Assembly: GCA_938084085.1 (NCBI GenBank)
Contig: CALKDV010000099.1
Coordinates: forward strand, 1 to 6,731
From: an uncultured Nannocystaceae bacterium
GTDB taxonomy: Bacteria > Myxococcota_A > Polyangia > Nannocystales > Nannocystaceae
Length of the DNA stretch: 6,731 nt
Direction: 5' to 3'
Shown piece by piece: positions 1 to 6,000 of the stretch. The number at the start of each line of letters is the position of its first letter. The stretch's first letter is position 1. Under the pieces are notes generated by a model, which saw only the letters and a list, made by a program, of their open reading frames with translations, did not search any database and was not told the origin of the DNA. Both the position numbers and the translations under genes were made by a program.

Positions 1-3000
1 GACTTGAAGTCATTGAGTCGTGAGCGATAGATCTCGCCAAGGTCCTCCCAAAGCTTGAGCTGCAGACCCTCTGCGCCCGAGCCAGGTAGACGCTTCAACA
101 TCTTGCGATAGTTGCGCTCCAAGGTCTTCCAGTCCTTGGTAGGCGTGACCATCGTCGCGATGGCCTCGAACGCCTTTAACATGCTGGGGTCGTCATCGAG
201 CGCCGTGTTGAACCGGTCGATCGCCTCATCATGATCCTCGAGGTTGTCACGCAACAGCACGCCCGCCGTATAGTTGTACTTTGAACGTCGCTGAGGTCGC
301 TGCTCGATCTCCACGATGCGATCGATGATAGCGATGGAGTCTTCCCACTCCTTGCCCCGCGTGAACAAGTCGAGCAACTTGTGGAGCAGCGGGTAATCCG
401 TCGGTCGAAGATCGAGCGCCTGGTAGAGCGCCTCCGATGCCTTCTTGGTGTTGCCGAGGTTGCTGGCGTACAGGTCCCCGATTTCGTTGAACAGCGCAAA
501 CTGCTCATCTCCATCGGCAACCTCCGCCAACGCCCGCTTCGCCTCAATCACACCTTCCCAATCCTCGGACTTCTCATGAAGCTCGATGACGTTGGTGAGG
601 GTGTCCGTGGCATTCGGATTGACCTCGAGAGCCTTCTCAAAATAGTTGAGCGCCTTTCGGTCTTCACCCTCGGTCTTTTTGATCGCGCCAAGGCGATGGT
701 AGACCAGCACGGTGTCCTCGTCGGACTGGGTGTCGCGATGCTGCACAAGGATGGTCTGATAGAGTTTGAACGCGCGCTCACGATCTCCGCTGTGGAAGTT
801 CACATCCGCCAACCCAAAGAGGACGTCTCGGCTGGTCGAATCGAGCTCGTAGGCGCTGTGATAGAACTCCAGCGCTTTGTCGTTCGCAGACATGGCCAGC
901 GCGCACTTGGCACCGCTGACGTACATCTCCAACAGGTCGTCATCGGACTGCTCAAGCTGAGCAGCCTTGCGCGCCAGCATCTCATAGATCGGGAGCGCGG
1001 CTTCGTGACGCTCGTCTTCCATGTACATGGCTGACAATCGGAAGCCGACCTCGAGGTGCTCAGGATCCACCTCCATCACGAGCCCGTACATCTCCAGCCC
1101 CGCCTCTCTGTCGGAAAGCTCCTCCACAAAGATCGTCCCAGACTCAGCGCCAAAGCGCGTCTTCTCGAAATTGTTGGCCGCGGCCTCTGAGGCGGTCTTC
1201 AACGTCCGCGCCGCCTTGAGCCAATCCATGCGCGCTTTGTAGAGGTTCGCGAGAACATCCAAGGCGGGCACATACGTTGGATCGATCGCCAACGCGTCGT
1301 TGAGGCGAAGCTCGGCCGCTTCTTGATCCTCGAGCTTTCCAAAATAGACCCGACCCATGCGCGTGAGCAGCTCCACCCGAGCCTCAGGCTCACGATTGAG
1401 ATCGACGAGTCGCGCCATGGTCTCCACGGCGCCCATCCAATCCTCGATCTGCTCTTGAAGTCGACTCAGCGAGTTCGCGGCTTCGAAGTGATCCTCATCA
1501 AGCTCGAGGATCTCGCGGAAAGTCTCAATGGCACGATCGACGTCTTCGATCTCCTTCTCGCAGACCTGACCGAGTTCGAGGAGGACAGCGATCTTCTCGC
1601 CAGCGTCTTCGATGGCCTCGACGTGACTGCGACATGTTTCCGTGAACTCAGACCAACGCTCGAGGTTCCGGTAGATCTCTTCGAGACGACCGTAGCTCTC
1701 GGCCCGGGTCGGGTCGAGCATCACCATCTTCTCGAGGATGTCTGCCGCGCGCTCAGGATCTTCTGCGCGCTCCAGGGTCACCGTGACCATGCGGTCGTAG
1801 ATGCCCATCTGCTCTTCCACATCCGCCGTGGCATCAAGCTCAGACTCGAGCGTCTCCAGGTAGTCCTCCACGCTCCCGCCGTCGAGATACAGCTTCTCGA
1901 GAGCATGCAGAGCATCCCGATCCGTTGGCTCCGTCGCGATGATGTCCTTGTAGGTCTCGATGGCCGCCGCAGCGTCACCAAGCTCCGCAGCCTGCACCTC
2001 ACCGATCCTCTTGCGCAGGACGAGCGCAGCATCCATGTCCTCCATGGTTTGCACCCGCTGGATGAGGACACCGACGAACTCGTTCCACTGTCCTTCCTGC
2101 TCGTGGAGTCGGGCCAGCGCCTCCAGCGCCTTCGCGTTGTCGTCCTCAAGCTCAAGCGCCCGTCGGTAGCTTTCGATGGCCGGCGCGACCTGAGCGAGCC
2201 CCGTCTCTTGGACCTCCGCAAGGCGCAACAGCGTCCGCGCTTGCACCTCTGGATCTTGCTCGAGAGGCACGCTCCGCGTGAGGGTGTCCGCAAGCGACTC
2301 TACTTCGCCGCGTCGTTCGTAGAAGTTTGCGAGCTCCCGGAGCGCGTTGACGTTCTCGTCGTTGATCCCCAGAGCGCGTTGGAGCGCGTCAATCCCTTTC
2401 TCGGGGTTGTCGAGGTGGTCGCCATACCAGCGGCCAATCTTGACCCACAGCTCGCAACGCTCGGTCTCGTCCTCGGTCTGCTCCACCATCTCGGTGTACT
2501 GCTCCAAGAGCTCGTCCCATTTGTTGGCCGCGGTGGCGATTCGCTCGATGGCCACGGCAGTGTCCTCGTTCGAAAAGTCGACCTCGAACGCGAACTGAAG
2601 GAACGCGTACGCGGTGTCCAGATCTCCTTGATCCTTCTCGGCGACGAGGGCGGCGCTCTGCAACGAGCGCACCTTCTCTTGTTGATCTCCAGCCTCATCA
2701 CTCGCCTCTGCGCGCGTCAAAAACAGCTGAACAAGCTGCTCCCAATCCTCGCTCTCCCGTAGGATGAGCTGCAGCGCCTCGGCACCCGGTCGGTTGAGGG
2801 GATCGCTCTCAAGGATCTCCTCATAGGCGGCCGCAGCTTGCATTTTGTTCTCGAGGTTCCCCTCGTAAATCGCAGCGACCTGGAGGAGCAGCTCGATGCG
2901 CTCGTCCTTCTCGATTCCTTCAGCCTCCGTGCGTTTTTCCAGGACATCGATGACCTCTGGCCAGTTCGCCTGCTGGCGATACAACTGCTCGAGCGCCATC

Positions 3001-6000
3001 AAGGCCTCTCCGTCGCCTGGAACGATCGTCAGGACCTGTCTCCATGCTGAAATCGCCTCGTCCGCCTGCATGAGGTACTCGGATTGGATCATCCCAGCCT
3101 GCGCGAACAGGTCACGCATCCGCTCGGTACCGAGGACCTCGTGGCCGAGCGCCAGGATCTGTCGCAGCGTGTCTACAAGCTCAACCCACGATTGGTTGTT
3201 GCGGTAGATACGCTCAAGCGCCTCCAGCGTGGTCAAGTTCTCGGGGTCGATTTCAAGAGCGTTGAGCCACGCCTCCATGGACTCTCGATCACGATCGAGG
3301 TTGTCTCCATAGATCCGTCCCATCATCTGGAAGATGGCGATCCGCTGCTGCGCCTCCTCGGCGACGTACACGCTTCGCTCAAGGACCTCTACAAGCTCGT
3401 CCCATCGCTCCGCGCGCTCGTGGAGTCCGGCGAGCTCGTACAGCGCGAGCGCGTCTTCACCCCTGAGGTCGAGGACGCGGCCCCAAAGGTCGACCGCATC
3501 CGCCTCGCGACCGAGGCAGTCCGCCGCGATCTTCGCCATCCGCTGGTACGCATCTGCCATATCCTCATCGGTGTTCACGATGTCGATGAGTTTTTGGTAG
3601 GTCTCAAAGAGTTCCTCCCATCGCTGCGCGTTCAAGTAGAGCATCTCGAGACGCGAGAGCGCGTCTCGGTTGCCAGGGTCGTGCTCCAAGGCGCGGTTGT
3701 AGGCGGCGACCGCTTGCTCGGATTGCCCGAGGCCAGCGTCGAGCACCTCGCCGAGGCGCATCTCAAGACCGACAAGTACTTCGCTGTCCATCTCGACCTG
3801 CAGGCGACGTTGGATAATCTCTGCCAGTGCTGGCGCATCACCAGCGGCGGCGTAGAGACGATCGAGAGCGACCAGCGCGTCGGGTTGCTCTGCGTCGAGA
3901 GCCAGCACGCTCTTGAAGGACTCAACAGCGCCATTCAAATCACCGAGGTGCGTCTCACGGGTTCGTCCCTCACGCAGAAGCACGATCTGTTGAGTCTCCG
4001 CCGGGAGCTGCTCCTCAGACTCAAGGATCTGGCGGCTCACGTCGACGATGTAGCTCCATTGGCCCGTGATCTCCGCGAGGCGCTCGACCTCGGAGGCCAC
4101 GTCCTCACTGCTGGGGTCGTCAATGTAGGCTCTCAGCCACCACACATATGCGTTACCGGTGTCACCGAGCTTGTTCTCGGCGATTTCGGCGACGTTGCGA
4201 ATGATGTCGAAACGGTCTTGTCGGTCCTCGGTGATGGAGAGTTTGACCTCCCCGATCTTCACGATTTGATCCCAGCGCTGCGCCGCGTAGTGCAGCGGCT
4301 CAAGCACCTCGGCGATGGCCGACTGCATCTCACCCTCCGCAAAGATCAACTCCATCGCTTGGATCGCCGGCTGGTGCTCGGGAGCGATGGCGAGGATGTC
4401 ACGATAGACATTGACGGCCTCCGGGAGGTCGTTGAGGTTGATGTGGAAGATTTGCCCCACGCGGAATTGGAGCTCCACGCTCTGCATTTCGTCGCCGGTG
4501 ACCGAGATCTGTCTCCGAAGGACCTCCACGAGCTCACTCCAGCGCTCGAGCCGAGTGAAGATGTGATCGAGCGCGCCGATCGCGTCGGCGTCCTCTGGGT
4601 TGTCATCCACGATCTCTTGATAGCGTGCGACCGCCTTTTCCACGTCTTGCAGCTTCTCAAGACGGATCACTGCGACGCGTTTGAGCATCGCAGCTTTGAG
4701 TTGCGGATCTAGGATCTTCTCCGCTTCGCTGGCCATCAGCCCCGCGACTCGCTCCCAGTCTCCCGTGGCGTCCGCGATCCTTCCGAGTTGACCGATCGTG
4801 GTCTCGTTTTGGGGATCGATCTCCATGGCAGCCGCGTAGGAGGCGAAGGCGGCGTCCAGGTTTTGCATGTGACGCTCTTGGATGCCGGCGATCATGTGCA
4901 GACGTTCAATCTGCGCTGCCGGATCCACCGTGTGGCTCACCATGACCTGGTACAGGTCAATGAGCTTCTCCCACTCCGCGAGCTGCTCGTAGAATGGCTC
5001 GAGCACCTCGGCTGCTGCCATGGGCTCCACGTCGCCGTGCACGATGCGGTCGAGGGCAGCGAGGGTGGCCGCGTGGTTGGGATCGATGCTCAACACCTCA
5101 CGGTACGATTCGACTGCGCGGGTGGGGTCGGCGAGTTCGGTCTCCCACAGATGACCCACGCGATGACGCAACTCCGTTTGGGCTTCGTGACGTTCCGTCA
5201 GTTCCAGCGCGCGCTGAATGATCGTCAGCTGGTCGTGCCATCGCTCCGCGGTACCGTAGAGACGGTCGAGCGATGTGATCGCGTCGAAGTCATTGGGATC
5301 GATGTCCAAAATAGCTTGGTAGGTGTCGATGGCCCGATCTACGTCCTTGAGTTCCGCGTCGTACACCTGTCCGAGCACGCGAAGCACCTTCCGACGCTCG
5401 TCGGGATCCGTCGCAAGCTCGGTCTTTCGCGTGTAGATGTCTTTGAGGGCTTCCCAGTTCTCGAGGCGGATGTAGAGCTTCTCAAGCGCATCGAGGGCCG
5501 CGGCGTCCGTGTCGTCAATGGCCAAGACCTGCTGGTAAAGTTCCACCGCAGCTGCGGTGTCCTCCGACACGGTCTCGCGAACATTTGCTGCATACGAGAG
5601 CAGCGCCTTGCGATCGTCAGGGGACTCCACCATCTCCGACTTGCGGACCACGGCGCGCACGAGCGCGTCGAAATTTTGGGCCTTGTTGTACAGTTGGATC
5701 AAGGCGTCGATCGCCTCGAAGCTGCTTGGGTTCACATCCAAAATCCGCTCGTAGGTCGCCGCAGCCTTCTCCACGTCTGCGAGAGTCGTCTCGTAGATCT
5801 GCGCAATCTTCTGCAGCAACGCCACCATCAACTGCTCGTCAACCACGTCAGCGGTGGACGACTCGTACAAACCCACGAGCTCCTCGAAGGCGCCCATTTG
5901 GCTCGCAAGCGTGTCCAAGCGTTGCTGAGTTTCAGCGCTCGACGGGTCCTCTTTCAGCGCCCGACCGAGGGCCGCGAAGGCCTGTGATTGCTCGCCAGAG

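Noticed and set aside
1778..2293. 171-codon minus-strand open frame (and other short minus-strand frames such as 2300-2701 and 4346-4660)
   Set aside because: These lie in the wrong register of the same strand, with Arg/Ser-rich low-complexity translations typical of out-of-frame GC-rich coding DNA, inside the TPR frame.
1323..2762. 479-codon plus-strand open frame as a gene
   Set aside because: Same codon-aligned antisense shadow; its His/Leu/Val-rich translation mirrors the repeat period of the sense protein and it ends at a sense CTA codon.
3084..4712. 542-codon plus-strand open frame as a separate gene
   Set aside because: It is the exact codon-aligned complement of TPR units in the minus-strand gene, has no recognisable domain, and its length is explained by the rarity of TTA, CTA and TCA in the real gene.
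4788..5987. 399-codon plus-strand open frame as a gene
   Set aside because: Antisense shadow in the same register; it ends opposite a Ser TCA codon at 5987 and shows no family features of its own.
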